Counted from the first letter of the stretch, positions 5,751 to 15,206 are shown. The stretch: 15,206 nt of DNA from Streptomyces sp. NRRL WC-3549 (GCF_000721935.1 NZ_KL585409.1:9511-24716); one strand, 5' to 3'. A program made the numbers and translations. Notes: generated by a model not told the origin, from the letters alone.

Positions 5751-8700
5751 CGAGGCGTCCTCGGCGAGTCCGCTGTCGGCGCCGCGGCGGCGCGCAGGTG
5801 GGCCGCGTCCGACCGCGGGGACGCCACGATCTCCGCCAGCAGCCGCTCGTAGGTGCGGGCCATGCGCTCGGCGGTCCGCGGGGAGAAGAGGTCGGTGCTG
5901 AACTCCAGGTAGCCCCGCAGCCCCGACGCCGTCTCCTCGACGACGAGGTTGAGGTCGTACTTCGTCGTCGTCGTCGCGGAACGGATGGGCCGCACCTCGA
6001 GGTCCCCTCCGTCGCCGCCGGCCCCGGGACCGGAGGCGGGAAGCAGGTTGAACATCACCTGGAACAGCGGGGAGCGGTCCGGCTCGGGCTCGGGTACCAG
6101 GGCCCGGACCAGGTCGGGGAAAGGCAGGTCCTTGTGTTCGTGCGCCTCGGTGGCGACCCGCCGGGTCTGTGCGAGGAGGTCGGGGAAGGAGCGGTCCGCC
6201 GGCACGTCGACGCGGAGCGTCACCAGGTTGACGAAGGAGCCGACCACGCGCTCCAGTTCGGCCCGCGGCCGGTTCGACACCGCGGTGCCGACGACCAGTT
6301 CGCCGCCGTCCGTGTGACCGCCCAGCAGGACGGCGAAGGCCGACAGCAGGGTCATGTAGAGCGTGGCCCCCTGCTCCTGGCTCAAGCGGCGCAGGCCTTC
6401 CAGCAGTTCGGCGGAGACCCGGAGGTCCACCGACGCGCCGCGGTACGTCTTGACCGGGCACCGCTCGTAGTCGGTCCGCAGCATCGGACGGGCCGGTAGG
6501 CCGTCCAGTCGCCGCCGCCAGTAGCCCTCTTGGCGCGAGAGCTCCGCAGCGTCGGTCGTGCACGCCTGCCAGCGGGCGAACTCGGCGTACGAAAGCGGCA
6601 GTTCCGGAAGCTCGGGCGCTCTTCCCCGGCTGAACGCGCGGTACAGCTCGAGCAGCTCCGCCAGCACGACGTTCACGGACCAGCCGTCGAAGACTCCCCA
6701 GGGCCGGGTCAGGACCCCGATGTGCTGGTCGTCCGACACGGTGAGAAGGTGCGCGCGGATCGCGAACGGTCCCTGCGGCGCGAAGGGGCGCAGCCGTTCA
6801 GCGCGCAGCCACTCCGTGACCGCGTCCTCGTCGACGGCCGCCTGCCGTACCGCGAAGCCGTCGGTGGGATGGACGCTCTGGGTCACGTTGCCGTCCTGCC
6901 GGGCATAGCCGGTGCGCAGGACAGCGTGCCGTTCCACCAGCGCCTCCACGGCGCGCCCGTAGGCCTCGCGGTCCAGGGCCCCGTCGACACGGAAGGCCAG
7001 TTGGACGTTGTCGTGCGCCGCTCCCAGGTGTGGGGGCCGGTTGAGGAACCACAGGTCGCGCTGTTGGAGCGTGATGGGTGCCGGTCCCCGCTCCCCGGCC
7101 TCGTCGGCCTCTGCGCGGCCGGCCCGGACCGATGGTCCGCTCTCCCCCTCCTCGTACTGCTCCAGGACGGCGGACATCTCCTCGAGGGAGGCCCCGCTGA
7201 AGATCAGCTGGAGCGGAAGCTCGGCGCCGGTCTCCTGCTTGATCCGCAGGGTGAGCCTGGTCGCGAGCAGGGAGTGTCCGCCGAGATCGAAGAAGTTGTC
7301 CTGGAGTCCGACCTGGGTGAGACCGAGGACGTCGGCGACGATCCGGCACAGCGCGCGCTGCGCCTCGGTCCGCGGGGCGACGTACCGTTCCTTGGTCACG
7401 TCGGCCTCGTCCGGGACCGGCAGGGCACGCTTGTCGACTTTGCCGTTCGGCGTGACCGGCAGTGCGTCGAGCACCACGAACACGCCGGGCACCATGTAGT
7501 GCGGCAGTTGTGCGGCGAGGTGATCCTTGAGGGCGCGGGCCAGCGTCGGCCCCCTGCGGGCCAGCTGCGGATGGTTGGTAGCGGCGGGCGCCCGGTAGGG
7601 CTCACGCGCCCGCACGCGGGGCAGTTCCCCCCGGCCCAGTACCAGGTCGAGGCCGTCCGGCCGGGCCTGCGACCAGGTGGCCGCCACATGGAAGCCGAGT
7701 TCCTCGGCGTGCCGGAGGACGGCTTCGAGCTCCCGGGTCTCGTCCGCGGTCCGCGAGCGGGGCGCGAGCGGCTCGGCCGCGCGGGGGCGCGGCCTCTGCC
7801 CGATCTCCGCGCCGAGGCGCACGGCGTCGGTGACGCGGGGGTTCGTGAGGCCGCTCACCCCGAACCGGTCGGGGACCTCGCCGTCCAGGAGGGCGCGCAG
7901 CTCTGTCGGGGAGGCGGCCTCCAGCCACGGCAGGGAGGCGGCCGGCGCGCCGTCCTTGCGCAGGATCACGTCGTAGCGGTAGGCGAGTGCCTCCCTGTCG
8001 TACTCGCCCCGTCCGACGACGAGGTCGACCGCCCCCAGCTCGGGGAGTCGCTCCGGCAGCCGCGCGAAGTACGTCGGGCTGACGAGCAGTTCCCGCTCCT
8101 GGCGCCGGCCGCGCCGCACCCGGGTGGCCAGCTCGTCGACGGCGCCCCCGGGCGCCGTACGGGCCCTCTCGGCCGCGCAGAGTTCGGCGGTGAACAGGTC
8201 AAGGTTCCGGACGTCGCCGACGAGGATGCTGCCGCCGTCCTCCAGGAGCGGGGCCAGGAGTTCGAGCACCTCCTCCAGGTACTCCTCGTTCGGGAAGTAC
8301 CGCACCACCGAGTTGAGCACGATCGTGTCGAACGTCTCGCCGCCCGGTTCCGCCACGGACCGTGCGTCCCCCTGGGCCAGGGTGACGTGCGACCATCCGC
8401 GACGTGCCACGGCGCGGCGGGCCGTGTCGAGGGCCGCGGCCGACGGGTCGACCGCGTGCACCGAAGCACAGCCCCCGGCGTAGCGCAGGAGCAGCTCTCC
8501 CCCGCCGCAGCCGATCTCCAGCACCCGCTTCGGGCGCAGGCTCTCCAGCTGCCGGGCCGCGGACTCGACGGGTCCCGGTTCGGTGGATCCGGTGCCGAGC
8601 GCGTACCGGTCGTCGGAGCGCTGCCGCCAATCTTCGAGGTGGGCGGCGTTCTCCTCCCGGAGAGCGGTGTGCAGCCAGCCGGAAGTCGGGCTCACGTAGG

Positions 8701-11700
8701 CGGTGAGCGTGCGGGCGGCACCGCTCCCCTGCGGGACGACCACGGCACGGTGCACCGAGGGGTGGGTGAGCAGCGCGTTCGCCACCTCGCCGGGCTCCAC
8801 TCGGAAGCCGCGCACCTTGACCTGGTCGTCGACCCGGCCGAGGTAGTCGAGCGTGCCCTCCGCACGCCATCGGACCAGGTCACCGGTGCGGTACATGCGT
8901 GTTCCGGGGGCGAACGGATCGGCCACGAAGCGCTCGGCGGTCAGCTCCGGCCGGTTCAGATAGCCGCAGGCCGTGCCGTCACCGGAGGCGTACAGTTCGC
9001 CGGGCACTCCGAGCGGTACCTGCCGCAGCGCCTCGTCCAGCACGTACACGCGGGTGTTCCACACCGGCGGGCCGATGGGCACGGCTGTCGCTCCGGGCTC
9101 GGACCGGTAGCGGCAGGCGGTGAGCGGGCCGCCCTCGGTGGGCCCGTACAGATTGTGCAGTTCGGCGTCCGGTAGCACGCGTGCGAACCGCTCGGCGAGT
9201 TCGACCGGGAGCGCCTCGCCAGCGGTCTCGACGCGGCGCAGGCCGGTGCAGAGTCCCGCGGTCGGTTCCGACAGGAACTCGGCCAGCATGGACGGGACGA
9301 AATGGAGGTCGGTGACCCGCTCGTCGCGGATCAGCCGTGCGAGATACTCCGGGTCCTTTTGTCCGTCGGGACGGGCGATCACCACGGCCGCGCCGACCTG
9401 GAGCGGCCAGAACAACTCGGGCACGGAGACGTCGAACCCCACCGACGTCTTCAGCAGCATCCGGTCCTCGCCGCCCATGCCGTAGTGCCCCTGCTTCCAC
9501 GCGGTCCAGTTCAGCCCCGCGCGATGGGGGATCACCACGCCCTTCGGCCTGCCCGTGGAACCCGAGGTGTAGAGCACGTACGCGGCGTCGTCCCGGCCCG
9601 CCCTGGCCCGGGGGTCGTCGTCCCGGCCGCCGGTGGTGTCGGGCAACTCCTCCAGGACGAGCAGCGGCGTGCTGTCGGCGAGGACCTGCTCCACGCGCTC
9701 GTCCGGGAGGTCGGTGTCCATGGGGAGGTACGCCGCTCCGGTCTTCACGACGGCGTACACGGCCACCACCAGGTCGAACGAGCGCGGCATCCGGATCGCG
9801 ACCCGCTGCCCGGGTCCCGCACCCCGCTCGATCAGCCAGTGCGCGAGCCGGTTGGCACCGGCGTTCAGTTCCGTGTACGTCAGGGTGCGGCCCTCGAAGA
9901 CCAGCGCGGTACGGTCCGGAGTGCGGGCGACCTGCGCCTCGAACGCGGCCGGCAGTGTCGCGTGCGGGAGGGCGGTCGCGGTGCCGTTCCACTCGGCCAG
10001 TCGCTGCCGGTCACCCGGCGGCAGGACATCGACGTCCAGCGCGGCGGTACCGGTCCCGTCGTCGGTGGCGAGGGCCTCGACCAGGCCGGCCAAGGCGGTT
10101 TCGAGGCAGTCGGCCACCGCCTCGCAGGTGACCGTCTCCTCGACCTGGATGTCCAGCGACAGCTCGGTGCCGAAGTCGTCGAGGGACACCGTCACGGGGT
10201 AGTTGATGGCGTCCACGGCCGCGAGGAAGTGCACCCCGTGGTCGTCGATGCGCGGCAGCGCCTCGTCGTGCTCCGCCTCGAAGTGACGGAAGTTGACCAC
10301 GGCGCTGAACAGCGGGGCCTCGCCCTCCAGGCCGCTGCACCGCTGGACCAGGCTCAGAGGGCTCTGCTCCCGTGCGATCAGCTCCCGCAGCCCGGTGTCG
10401 ACGTCGTCGACCAGCTCACGCACGGTCCGGCCGGCGAGCCGGGTGCGCAGCGGAAGCGTGTTGATGAAGTTGCCGAGCATGCGCTCGACCCCGGGCACGC
10501 CCTGCAGGCGACCGGACATCACGGCGCCGAACACCACGTCGTCGCGCCCGCTGGTGGCAGCGACGAAGCAGGCCCACGCCGCGTGGAAGAGACAGGCCGG
10601 ACTCAGTCGCAGGCGCCGCGCCTGGGCGCGCAGGTCCCGTGCGAGGGGTTCGGGCAGCGCTCGGCGCAGCCGGCCGACGCGTCGGCCGTTGCCGTGCACG
10701 TCGGTGAGGCCGAACGGCGCCGTGGGTTCCGTGACGTCCTCAAGGACTGCCCGGAAGTAGGCCGCCGTGTCCTCGTCGGTGCGTCCGGCCAGGGTGTGGG
10801 AGACGAAGTCGCGGTAGGGCGCCGGGGTGGCCAACAGGTCGGCGCGGCCCGCCATGTGCACAGCGAGCTCCTGCAGGATCAGTCGCAGGGAGGTGGCGTC
10901 CTCGATGAGGTGGTGGGCGGTCAGGAGCAGGTAGCGCCGCGGCGAGTGCGGCTCCTCGGCGACGACCAGACGGAGCAGCGGCGCACTGTCCAGGCGCATC
11001 CGCTCCTGCCGCACGAGCAGTTCCCTCGCCTGCTCCTCGGGGTCCCGGCCGGCGGCGAGCGTGGTCCTCTCCACGGGGATCCGCGCGGCCCGGTGCACGA
11101 CCTGGACCGGTTCGGGCAGGTCGGCTGTGAGGACGGCGGTGCGCATGACGTCATGGCGGTCGACGATGCGCTGCAGGGCGTCCATGAACCGGGCACACGC
11201 CTGCTCGTCGTCGGCCCGGTAGAGGGTGGAGACGAGATACGGGTCGTTGTCCGGGTCCATCAGGTGGTGGAAGAGGATGCCCTCCTGCGTGGGCAGCAGG
11301 GGGTAGGCGTCCTGGATGGCGGACGCCCCTCCGGGCACGGCGGCCACGACCGTGTCGATCTGCTCCTGTGTCAGGTCGATCAGCGGAAGCAGGTCCGGCG
11401 TGAGGCGCTCGCAGCCCTCCGGGACGGAGTTGGCCGGGACGGTGTGCGCGGGCGCCGCCGCGGTCGCGTCGATGCGCGCCGCCAGATCGGCCAGCGTGGA
11501 CGCGGTGAAGACGTCTTGGACGCTGACGCGCAGACCGCTGTCCTTCAGCCGCGCCACCAGCACCGTGATCATCAGGGAATGGCCGCCAAGGGCGAAGAAG
11601 TTGTCCCCGGCGCCGACCCGGTCGCCGTCGAAGCCGAGCAGTTCGGCGCAGACGTCGGCCAGGCGCCGTTCGGTGTCGGTGACGGGGGCGACGTAGGCAC

Positions 11701-14700
11701 GCTGGGCGAAGGCGTCGATGCCGGGGGCGGGCAGGGCGCGGCGGTCGAGCTTGCCGTGCGCGGTCACCGGCAGGGCGGCGAGTTCGACGTACGCGCTCGG
11801 CACCATGTGCTCGGGCAGGGCGCTTTCGAGGTACCGGATCAGGTCGGCGCGGTGGTCGGCGAGGGCGTATCCGGGTTCGGGCACCACGTAGGCGACCAGG
11901 CGGGGGCTGCCCGGCTGGTCCTCGCGGACCAGGACGGCCGAGGAGCGGACACAGGGGTGCTCCGTGAGCCGGTGCTCGATCTCGCCCGGCTCGATGCGGA
12001 AGCCGCGCACCTTGACCTGGTCGTCGGCACGGCCGAGGAACTCCAGGTCGCCGCCGGGCAGTCGGCGTACCAGGTCGCCGGTACGGTACATGCGGGCGCC
12101 GGCGGAGGCGTCGAACGGGTCGGGCACGAACCGTTCGCGGGTCAGCTCGGGCTGGTGCAGGTAACCGCGGGCCAGGCCCGCACCCGCGATGTACAGCTCG
12201 CCGACGCATCCGACGCCCTGGGGTGCGAGAGCCTCGTCGAGCACGTGCAGTCGGATGTTCTGGATCGGCCGGCCGATGGGGACGACGCGGGGCGTGCCCT
12301 CGGCGGGGACGGTCCAGTGGCTGACGTCGACGGCTGCCTCGGTGGGCCCGTACAGGTTGTGCAGCGGCGCGGTGTGCAGCTCGTAGTGGCGTGCGCACAG
12401 GTCCGCGGTCAGCGCCTCACCGCTGCAGAACACCTGCCGTACGGTCGTGCACCGCGCCCAGTCCGGCTCCTCGACGATGCTGCGCAGCATCGACGGTACG
12501 AAGTGCAGGGTGGTCACGCCGAACGCACGAACGGCGGAGAGCAGGTAGACCGGGTCGCGGTGCCCGCCGGGCGCGGCGATCGCGAGCCGCGCGCCGGAGA
12601 GCAGCGGCCAGAAGAACTCCCAGACGGACACGTCGAAGCTGTAGGGGGTCTTCTGCAGGACGACGTCGTCGCCGGTGAGCCGGTACTCGTTCTGCATCCA
12701 CTCGATGCGGTTCACCACGGCCCGGTGCTCGGTCATCACGCCCTTGGGGCGGCCCGTGGAACCCGAGGTGTGGATCACGTACGCCAAGTGGCCCGGGTAC
12801 ACGGCCGGTTCGGCCGGGGTGTCGTCCGCGCCCCGGGCGTCGAGGAGGTCCGTGCCCGCCTGGTCGCGCAGGGTGCCGTCGGGGTGCAGGACGAGCAGGT
12901 GCTCGACGCAGTGCAGCGGTTCGGCGTCCAGGTGCGGCTGGGTGAGGACCACGGCGGCACCGGAGTGCTCCACGAGGTCGGTGCGGCGGGCCGCCGGGTA
13001 GGACGGCTCGATCGGCATGTACGCGCCCCCGGCCTTGAGGATCCCCAGGATGCCCGCGACCATTTCGGCGGAACGCTCGGCGTGCAGGCCGACCAAGGTG
13101 TCCGGTCCTACGCCGCGGTGGCGCAGTCCGCGGGCGATCCGGTCGGCCCAGGTGTCGAGTTCGGCGTAGGTCCATGAGCGGTCGGTGGTGAGCAGGGCGG
13201 TGCGCTCGGGGTGGCGGGCCACCCGCTCCTCGAACAGTACGTGCAGGCACCGGTCGTCGCTGAAGGGGCGTTCGGTGTCGTTGAACCCCTCGACCACCCG
13301 GTGACGCTCGTCGGCGTCGATCATGGCGAGCCGGGACACGGGCAGCGCCGGATCGTCGGCGACGGAGGTGAGCAGGCGGGTGTAGTGGCCGATGAAGCGG
13401 CGAACGGTCTCGCGGTCGTACAGGTCGCGGTTGTACTCGACGGTGCCGATCAGGCCGTCGGGGGCTTCCCGCAGGTCGAGCGTCAGGTCGAACTTGGTGA
13501 AGCTGAGTTCGACGTCGACCGGGGAGACCTCCAGGGCGCCGAGGGTGACCTCCCGCCGGGTCTGCGCCTCCTGAAGGACGAACATCGTCTGGAACACGGG
13601 CGAATGGGCGGTACTCCGTTCGGTGTCCAGGGCCTCCACGACGGCCTCGAAGGGGACTTCCTGATGCGCGTAGGCCTCCAGCGCGGTCTTCTTCACCTGG
13701 GCCAGCAGATCGCGGAAGTCCGGGTCGTCCGCGAGGTCCGCGCGCATGACCAGGGTGTTGGCGAAGAAGCCGACGAGGTCCTCTACCTCACGGCGCCCGC
13801 GGTTGGCGACGACCGTGCCCACGGCGATGTCCGTGCGGCGGGTGTAGCGGTTGAGGACGACCGTGTAGGCGGCCAGCAGGGTCATGTAGAGCGTGGCTTC
13901 GTGGACCTTGGCGACGTCGCGCAGGGCGCTCAGCAGTTCCGCCGGGCAGGTGAAGTTCTCGCGGGCCCCCGTGTAGGTCTTCACGCGCGGGCGTTCCCGG
14001 TCGGCGGGCAGCGTCAGTCGCGGGTCGACCCCGGCCAGCTGACGTCTCCAGTAGCCCGTCTGACGGTCGTGCAGGTCGCCGGCGAGCCGCTCGCGCTGCC
14101 AGTGCGCGTAGTCGGCGTACTGCACGGGCAGGGGCTCCAGCGGGTCGGGGCGGCCCGCGCAGAACGCCTCGTACAGGGCGGCCAGGTCGCGGAAGAACAC
14201 GCCGACCGACCATCCGTCGGACACGCTGTGGTGTGTGGTGACGAGCAGGTGGTGCTCCTGATCCGACTGCCGCAGCAGCCGCACCCGGATCAGCGGCCCG
14301 CGCTCCAGGTCGAACGGGGCGGCGGCTTCCTCGCGGCAGACCGCGGTGAGCCGCGCGGGATCGGCCAGCTCCTCCTCGGTGACCGTGAAGTCGCCGCCGT
14401 CGCCGATGACCTGGTGCGGTACGCCGCCGTCGTCGGCGAATCGGGTACGCAGCACCTCGTGCCGCTGGACGACCGCCGCCAGGGCACGCAGCAGCGCGGG
14501 ACGGTCGGGGCATCCGCGCAGCCGCATGGCCATCGGGATGTTGTAGGCGGCGCTGGTGCCGTCCAACTGGGCGAGGAACCACAGCCGCTGCTGGGTGAAG
14601 GACAGCGGTACAGGAGTGCCGTCGGTCCGGGGCAGCCGGGGGACGGTCTCCAGCGCGGAGAGGTCGACGCCCTGCTTGCGCAGCAGCGCGATCAGGGCGC

Positions 14701-14773
14701 GCTGCCGCTTCTGCGGCAGGGAACGGATCCTCCGGATGACGTCGAGGCCGGTGTCCTGAGTGGTGGTGTCCAT
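5747..14773 (-). CDS. Two-module NRPS: C-A(Ser)-PCP-C-A(N-MT)-PCP-C*
   Basis: A 3008-residue multienzyme of cytoplasmic assembly-line type. Residues 1-55 form a basic linker or docking segment. C1 (about 55-490) has HHSVSDG at 181-187. A1 (about 515-1015) has the specificity residues D714 V715 W718 H757 F782 S784 L807 V815 D816 K1008, identical to the known EntF serine code. PCP1 has GGHSL with Ser1066. C2 (about 1150-1585) has HHLIEDA at 1287-1293. A2 (about 1605-2452) is interrupted between motifs A8 and A9 by a methyltransferase (about 2065-2275, VLEIGCGGG at 2084). PCP2 has GGHSLLA with Ser2501. A terminal C-like domain (about 2562-2990) reads PWGVFDG where HHxxxDG is expected. There is no epimerase, heterocyclisation or thioesterase domain, so the chain must be passed on or released elsewhere. 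ATG 14773 follows AGGGGG by 6 nt, 15 bp after the upstream PKS stop. The stop overlaps the next start as ATGA. Confidence 0.97.
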   Translation of the reverse strand: MDTTTQDTGLDVIRRIRSLPQKRQRALIALLRKQGVDLSALETVPRLPRTDGTPVPLSFTQQRLWFLAQLDGTSAAYNIPMAMRLRGCPDRPALLRALAAVVQRHEVLRTRFADDGGVPHQVIGDGGDFTVTEEELADPARLTAVCREEAAAPFDLERGPLIRVRLLRQSDQEHHLLVTTHHSVSDGWSVGVFFRDLAALYEAFCAGRPDPLEPLPVQYADYAHWQRERLAGDLHDRQTGYWRRQLAGVDPRLTLPADRERPRVKTYTGARENFTCPAELLSALRDVAKVHEATLYMTLLAAYTVVLNRYTRRTDIAVGTVVANRGRREVEDLVGFFANTLVMRADLADDPDFRDLLAQVKKTALEAYAHQEVPFEAVVEALDTERSTAHSPVFQTMFVLQEAQTRREVTLGALEVSPVDVELSFTKFDLTLDLREAPDGLIGTVEYNRDLYDRETVRRFIGHYTRLLTSVADDPALPVSRLAMIDADERHRVVEGFNDTERPFSDDRCLHVLFEERVARHPERTALLTTDRSWTYAELDTWADRIARGLRHRGVGPDTLVGLHAERSAEMVAGILGILKAGGAYMPIEPSYPAARRTDLVEHSGAAVVLTQPHLDAEPLHCVEHLLVLHPDGTLRDQAGTDLLDARGADDTPAEPAVYPGHLAYVIHTSGSTGRPKGVMTEHRAVVNRIEWMQNEYRLTGDDVVLQKTPYSFDVSVWEFFWPLLSGARLAIAAPGGHRDPVYLLSAVRAFGVTTLHFVPSMLRSIVEEPDWARCTTVRQVFCSGEALTADLCARHYELHTAPLHNLYGPTEAAVDVSHWTVPAEGTPRVVPIGRPIQNIRLHVLDEALAPQGVGCVGELYIAGAGLARGYLHQPELTRERFVPDPFDASAGARMYRTGDLVRRLPGGDLEFLGRADDQVKVRGFRIEPGEIEHRLTEHPCVRSSAVLVREDQPGSPRLVAYVVPEPGYALADHRADLIRYLESALPEHMVPSAYVELAALPVTAHGKLDRRALPAPGIDAFAQRAYVAPVTDTERRLADVCAELLGFDGDRVGAGDNFFALGGHSLMITVLVARLKDSGLRVSVQDVFTASTLADLAARIDATAAAPAHTVPANSVPEGCERLTPDLLPLIDLTQEQIDTVVAAVPGGASAIQDAYPLLPTQEGILFHHLMDPDNDPYLVSTLYRADDEQACARFMDALQRIVDRHDVMRTAVLTADLPEPVQVVHRAARIPVERTTLAAGRDPEEQARELLVRQERMRLDSAPLLRLVVAEEPHSPRRYLLLTAHHLIEDATSLRLILQELAVHMAGRADLLATPAPYRDFVSHTLAGRTDEDTAAYFRAVLEDVTEPTAPFGLTDVHGNGRRVGRLRRALPEPLARDLRAQARRLRLSPACLFHAAWACFVAATSGRDDVVFGAVMSGRLQGVPGVERMLGNFINTLPLRTRLAGRTVRELVDDVDTGLRELIAREQSPLSLVQRCSGLEGEAPLFSAVVNFRHFEAEHDEALPRIDDHGVHFLAAVDAINYPVTVSLDDFGTELSLDIQVEETVTCEAVADCLETALAGLVEALATDDGTGTAALDVDVLPPGDRQRLAEWNGTATALPHATLPAAFEAQVARTPDRTALVFEGRTLTYTELNAGANRLAHWLIERGAGPGQRVAIRMPRSFDLVVAVYAVVKTGAAYLPMDTDLPDERVEQVLADSTPLLVLEELPDTTGGRDDDPRARAGRDDAAYVLYTSGSTGRPKGVVIPHRAGLNWTAWKQGHYGMGGEDRMLLKTSVGFDVSVPELFWPLQVGAAVVIARPDGQKDPEYLARLIRDERVTDLHFVPSMLAEFLSEPTAGLCTGLRRVETAGEALPVELAERFARVLPDAELHNLYGPTEGGPLTACRYRSEPGATAVPIGPPVWNTRVYVLDEALRQVPLGVPGELYASGDGTACGYLNRPELTAERFVADPFAPGTRMYRTGDLVRWRAEGTLDYLGRVDDQVKVRGFRVEPGEVANALLTHPSVHRAVVVPQGSGAARTLTAYVSPTSGWLHTALREENAAHLEDWRQRSDDRYALGTGSTEPGPVESAARQLESLRPKRVLEIGCGGGELLLRYAGGCASVHAVDPSAAALDTARRAVARRGWSHVTLAQGDARSVAEPGGETFDTIVLNSVVRYFPNEEYLEEVLELLAPLLEDGGSILVGDVRNLDLFTAELCAAERARTAPGGAVDELATRVRRGRRQERELLVSPTYFARLPERLPELGAVDLVVGRGEYDREALAYRYDVILRKDGAPAASLPWLEAASPTELRALLDGEVPDRFGVSGLTNPRVTDAVRLGAEIGQRPRPRAAEPLAPRSRTADETRELEAVLRHAEELGFHVAATWSQARPDGLDLVLGRGELPRVRAREPYRAPAATNHPQLARRGPTLARALKDHLAAQLPHYMVPGVFVVLDALPVTPNGKVDKRALPVPDEADVTKERYVAPRTEAQRALCRIVADVLGLTQVGLQDNFFDLGGHSLLATRLTLRIKQETGAELPLQLIFSGASLEEMSAVLEQYEEGESGPSVRAGRAEADEAGERGPAPITLQQRDLWFLNRPPHLGAAHDNVQLAFRVDGALDREAYGRAVEALVERHAVLRTGYARQDGNVTQSVHPTDGFAVRQAAVDEDAVTEWLRAERLRPFAPQGPFAIRAHLLTVSDDQHIGVLTRPWGVFDGWSVNVVLAELLELYRAFSRGRAPELPELPLSYAEFARWQACTTDAAELSRQEGYWRRRLDGLPARPMLRTDYERCPVKTYRGASVDLRVSAELLEGLRRLSQEQGATLYMTLLSAFAVLLGGHTDGGELVVGTAVSNRPRAELERVVGSFVNLVTLRVDVPADRSFPDLLAQTRRVATEAHEHKDLPFPDLVRALVPEPEPDRSPLFQVMFNLLPASGPGAGGDGGDLEVRPIRSATTTTKYDLNLVVEETASGLRGYLEFSTDLFSPRTAERMARTYERLLAEIVASPRSDAAHLRAAAAPTADSPRTPR
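5804..7090 (-). other. NRPS terminal condensation-like domain C*, catalytic histidines lost
   Basis: NRPS residues about 2562-2990, full length for a C domain. Aligned with C1 around DGWSV, the HH pair is Pro2691-Trp2692 (codons 6698-6703), while Asp2696 and Gly2697 remain. It shares many blocks with C1 (KTYx[10 protein letters not shown], the GS/GF-FxN region, SPxFQxMF), so it is a genuine but altered C domain. It cannot use the normal His-dependent condensation mechanism. It may be a docking or recruitment domain, or have another role. Confidence 0.85.
7154..7390 (-). other. NRPS PCP2 carrier domain
   Basis: NRPS residues about 2462-2540, with LGGHSLLA. Ser2501 is the expected phosphopantetheine site, and the [10 protein letters not shown] context is canonical. 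It carries the residue activated by A2. Confidence 0.93.
7418..9961 (-). other. NRPS A2 adenylation domain, interrupted; specificity unknown
   Basis: NRPS residues about 1605-2452. The core motifs are present: [11 protein letters not shown] at 1735, NLYGPTE at 1874, YRTGDLV at 1961, LPHYMVP at 2423 and [10 protein letters not shown] at 2443. The pocket residues by alignment to A1 are D1781 V1782 P1785 H1824 E1849 A1851 L1875 P1883 L1884 K2445. I cannot match DVPHEALPLK to a known code. The initial DV and the His recall serine pockets, but Pro, Glu and Leu in the pocket do not. Confidence 0.88.
7949..8581 (-). other. Methyltransferase domain inserted in A2
   Basis: NRPS residues about 2065-2275. 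It has the SAM-binding motif VLEIGCGGG (2084-2092), then [14 protein letters not shown] and [12 protein letters not shown], which match the N-methyltransferases embedded in NRPS A domains between A8 and A9. The usual GYNSSYTGxPI-like lead-in is reduced to [10 protein letters not shown]. It is expected to N-methylate the A2 residue; methylation at another position is not excluded. Confidence 0.88.
10019..11326 (-). other. NRPS C2 condensation domain
   Basis: NRPS residues about 1150-1585. It starts with the [20 protein letters not shown] and ILFHH layout and has HHLIEDA at 1287-1293. The second His and the Asp are retained, but the final Gly is Ala. It belongs to a clearly different subfamily from C1 and C*. 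It should join the Ser-ended chain to the A2 residue. Confidence 0.88.
11468..11692 (-). other. NRPS PCP1 carrier domain
   Basis: NRPS residues about 1028-1102, with FFALGGHSL. Ser1066 (codon 11576-11578) is the phosphopantetheine site. It carries serine. Confidence 0.93.
11729..13231 (-). other. NRPS A1 adenylation domain, serine
   Basis: NRPS residues about 515-1015. It has the core motifs [11 protein letters not shown] (668) and [13 protein letters not shown] (806). The pocket code read from the alignment is DVWHFSLVDK, the serine code of EntF. Serine activation is a confident prediction. Confidence 0.93.
13304..14611 (-). other. NRPS C1 condensation domain
   Basis: NRPS residues about 55-490. 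It opens with [15 protein letters not shown] and has an intact HHSVSDG (181-187). Because a PKS carrier lies directly upstream, it should accept a polyketide acyl donor and condense it with PCP1-bound serine. Confidence 0.92.
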
Positions 14774-14779
14774 GGTCGT

Positions 14780-14785
14780 CCCCCT
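14780..14785 (-). promoter_or_regulatory. Ribosome binding site of the NRPS
   Basis: AGGGGG lies 6 nt upstream of ATG 14773, within the 15-bp gap after the upstream PKS stop. It supports this start and close coupling of the two genes. Confidence 0.6.
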
Positions 14786-14788
14786 GCC

Positions 14789-15205
14789 TCAGCTCTCGAT
14801 GTCCAGTGCGTCCAGCTCCTCGTCGCTCATGTGCTCGACAAGGGCCATGCTTTCGAGGATCAGATCCAGTTCGGGTCTGTTCGTGTCCCCCGCCACGAGG
14901 AGCCGTTTCCGCAGTTCCCCCGCCATGTCGGCATGGCGTGGGGCGGCGAAGACCGCTTCGACCGGCAGCTCGACGCCCACCCGCTCCTTGAGCAGGTTGA
15001 TCAGCCGGGTGGCCAGCAGCGAGTTGCCGCCGAGCGCGAAGAAGTCGGTGCGTGCGGTCAGGGTGGCGGCGTCGACGTGGAGGACGTCGGCCCATGCCTG
15101 TCCCATGACCTGCTCGGCGTCGGTGACGGGGCCGGTGGGCGGCACGGGTTCCGGTGTGCTCGTCTCCGGTACGGCCGCCCGTGCGTCGCGTCCGACCCAG
15201 TAGCT
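14789..15205 (-). CDS. PKS C-terminal end: carrier protein and docking tail (5' end outside window)
   Basis: The last 138 residues of a gene that enters from the right edge. The frame is open to the edge. The first visible residues, SYWVGRD, match the end of the YPFxRxxYW linker that follows AT or AT-docking regions in PKSs, so the parent protein is probably a PKS. A carrier domain follows with FFALGGNSLLATRL; the phosphopantetheine Ser is at 15020-15022. Its GGNSL motif is closer to PCPs than to typical DSL-type PKS ACPs, which is common in hybrid modules. The tail after the carrier is acidic and ends MSDEELDALDIES, probably a docking element for the NRPS encoded 15 bp downstream. A GTG at 15145 lies inside the linker and is not considered the real start. 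Confidence 0.85.
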   Translation of the reverse strand, partial: SYWVGRDARAAVPETSTPEPVPPTGPVTDAEQVMGQAWADVLHVDAATLTARTDFFALGGNSLLATRLINLLKERVGVELPVEAVFAAPRHADMAGELRKRLLVAGDTNRPELDLILESMALVEHMSDEELDALDIES

Positions 15206-15206
15206 G

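Noticed and set aside
5751..6563. Upstream extension of the MbtH-P450 frame into the NRPS gene
   Set aside because: The frame is open further upstream, but that part overlaps the NRPS C* domain in another frame. The ATGA overlap and the MbtH N-terminal sequence fix the start at 5750.
6530..9175. Plus-strand open frame of about 881 codons
   Set aside because: It is antisense to NRPS A2, MT, PCP2 and C*. It has no motif and the skewed composition of a shadow frame.
10019..11326. C2 as a heterocyclisation domain that would turn serine into an oxazoline
   Set aside because: It has HHLIEDA, not the DxxxxD motif of Cy domains, so ring formation by C2 is not supported.
9302..13177. Very long open frame on the plus strand (about 1291 codons)
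   Set aside because: It lies fully antisense to the NRPS, which has clear domain motifs throughout. Its translation is low-complexity (Gly/Val/Arg/Asp-rich) with no motif; long antisense frames are normal in GC-rich coding DNA.
1..15206. CRISPR arrays, tRNA/rRNA genes, insertion sequences, transposases
   Set aside because: No spaced direct repeats, RNA gene patterns, terminal inverted repeats or transposase motifs were seen; nearly all of the window is biosynthetic coding sequence.

Overview
The window is very GC-rich, about 70% by eye, with strong G/C bias at third codon positions. All six genes lie on the minus strand. They form part of a hybrid polyketide synthase / non-ribosomal peptide synthetase (PKS/NRPS) biosynthetic cluster. 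The codon use, AGGAG-type ribosome sites, GTG starts and tight gene spacing point to an actinomycete, most likely Streptomyces or a close relative. The cluster runs off both ends, so its borders and product cannot be seen. I do not recognise the compound.

In the direction of transcription (right to left): (1) 14789-15205, the 3' end of a PKS gene, with a carrier protein and an acidic C-terminal tail. (2) 5747-14773, a 3008-residue two-module NRPS with order C-A(Ser)-PCP-C-A(+N-methyltransferase)-PCP-C*. The last condensation-like domain has lost the catalytic histidine pair (PWGVFDG in place of HHxxxDG), and there is no thioesterase. (3) 4071-5750, a frame that overlaps the NRPS stop by ATGA. 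It encodes an MbtH-like domain running without a stop codon into a cytochrome P450. (4) A 259-bp gap, 3812-4070, with a possible promoter and a short palindrome. (5) 3071-3811, a FabG-like short-chain dehydrogenase/reductase (SDR). (6) 1907-3010, a SIS-fold protein of the phosphoglucose/phosphomannose isomerase type. (7) 1-1839, the 5' end of another PKS gene, with an intact ketosynthase (KS) of the type found in NRPS-PKS hybrids. It is followed by an acyltransferase (AT) remnant that lacks both AT signature motifs.

A working model, which is inference: the upstream PKS passes an acyl chain to the NRPS. The NRPS adds serine and then a second residue of unknown identity that may be N-methylated. 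The downstream KS then extends the chain using an extender unit loaded in trans or by another route. The P450, SDR and SIS protein would be tailoring or precursor-supply enzymes.

The most unusual part is the junction at 4.07-7.09 kb. A catalytically disabled terminal C domain is followed directly by a P450 carrying an N-terminal MbtH-like domain. This resembles, by analogy only, the use of a degenerate C (X) domain to recruit P450s in glycopeptide NRPSs. Here an MbtH module may provide a second way of anchoring the P450 to the assembly line.
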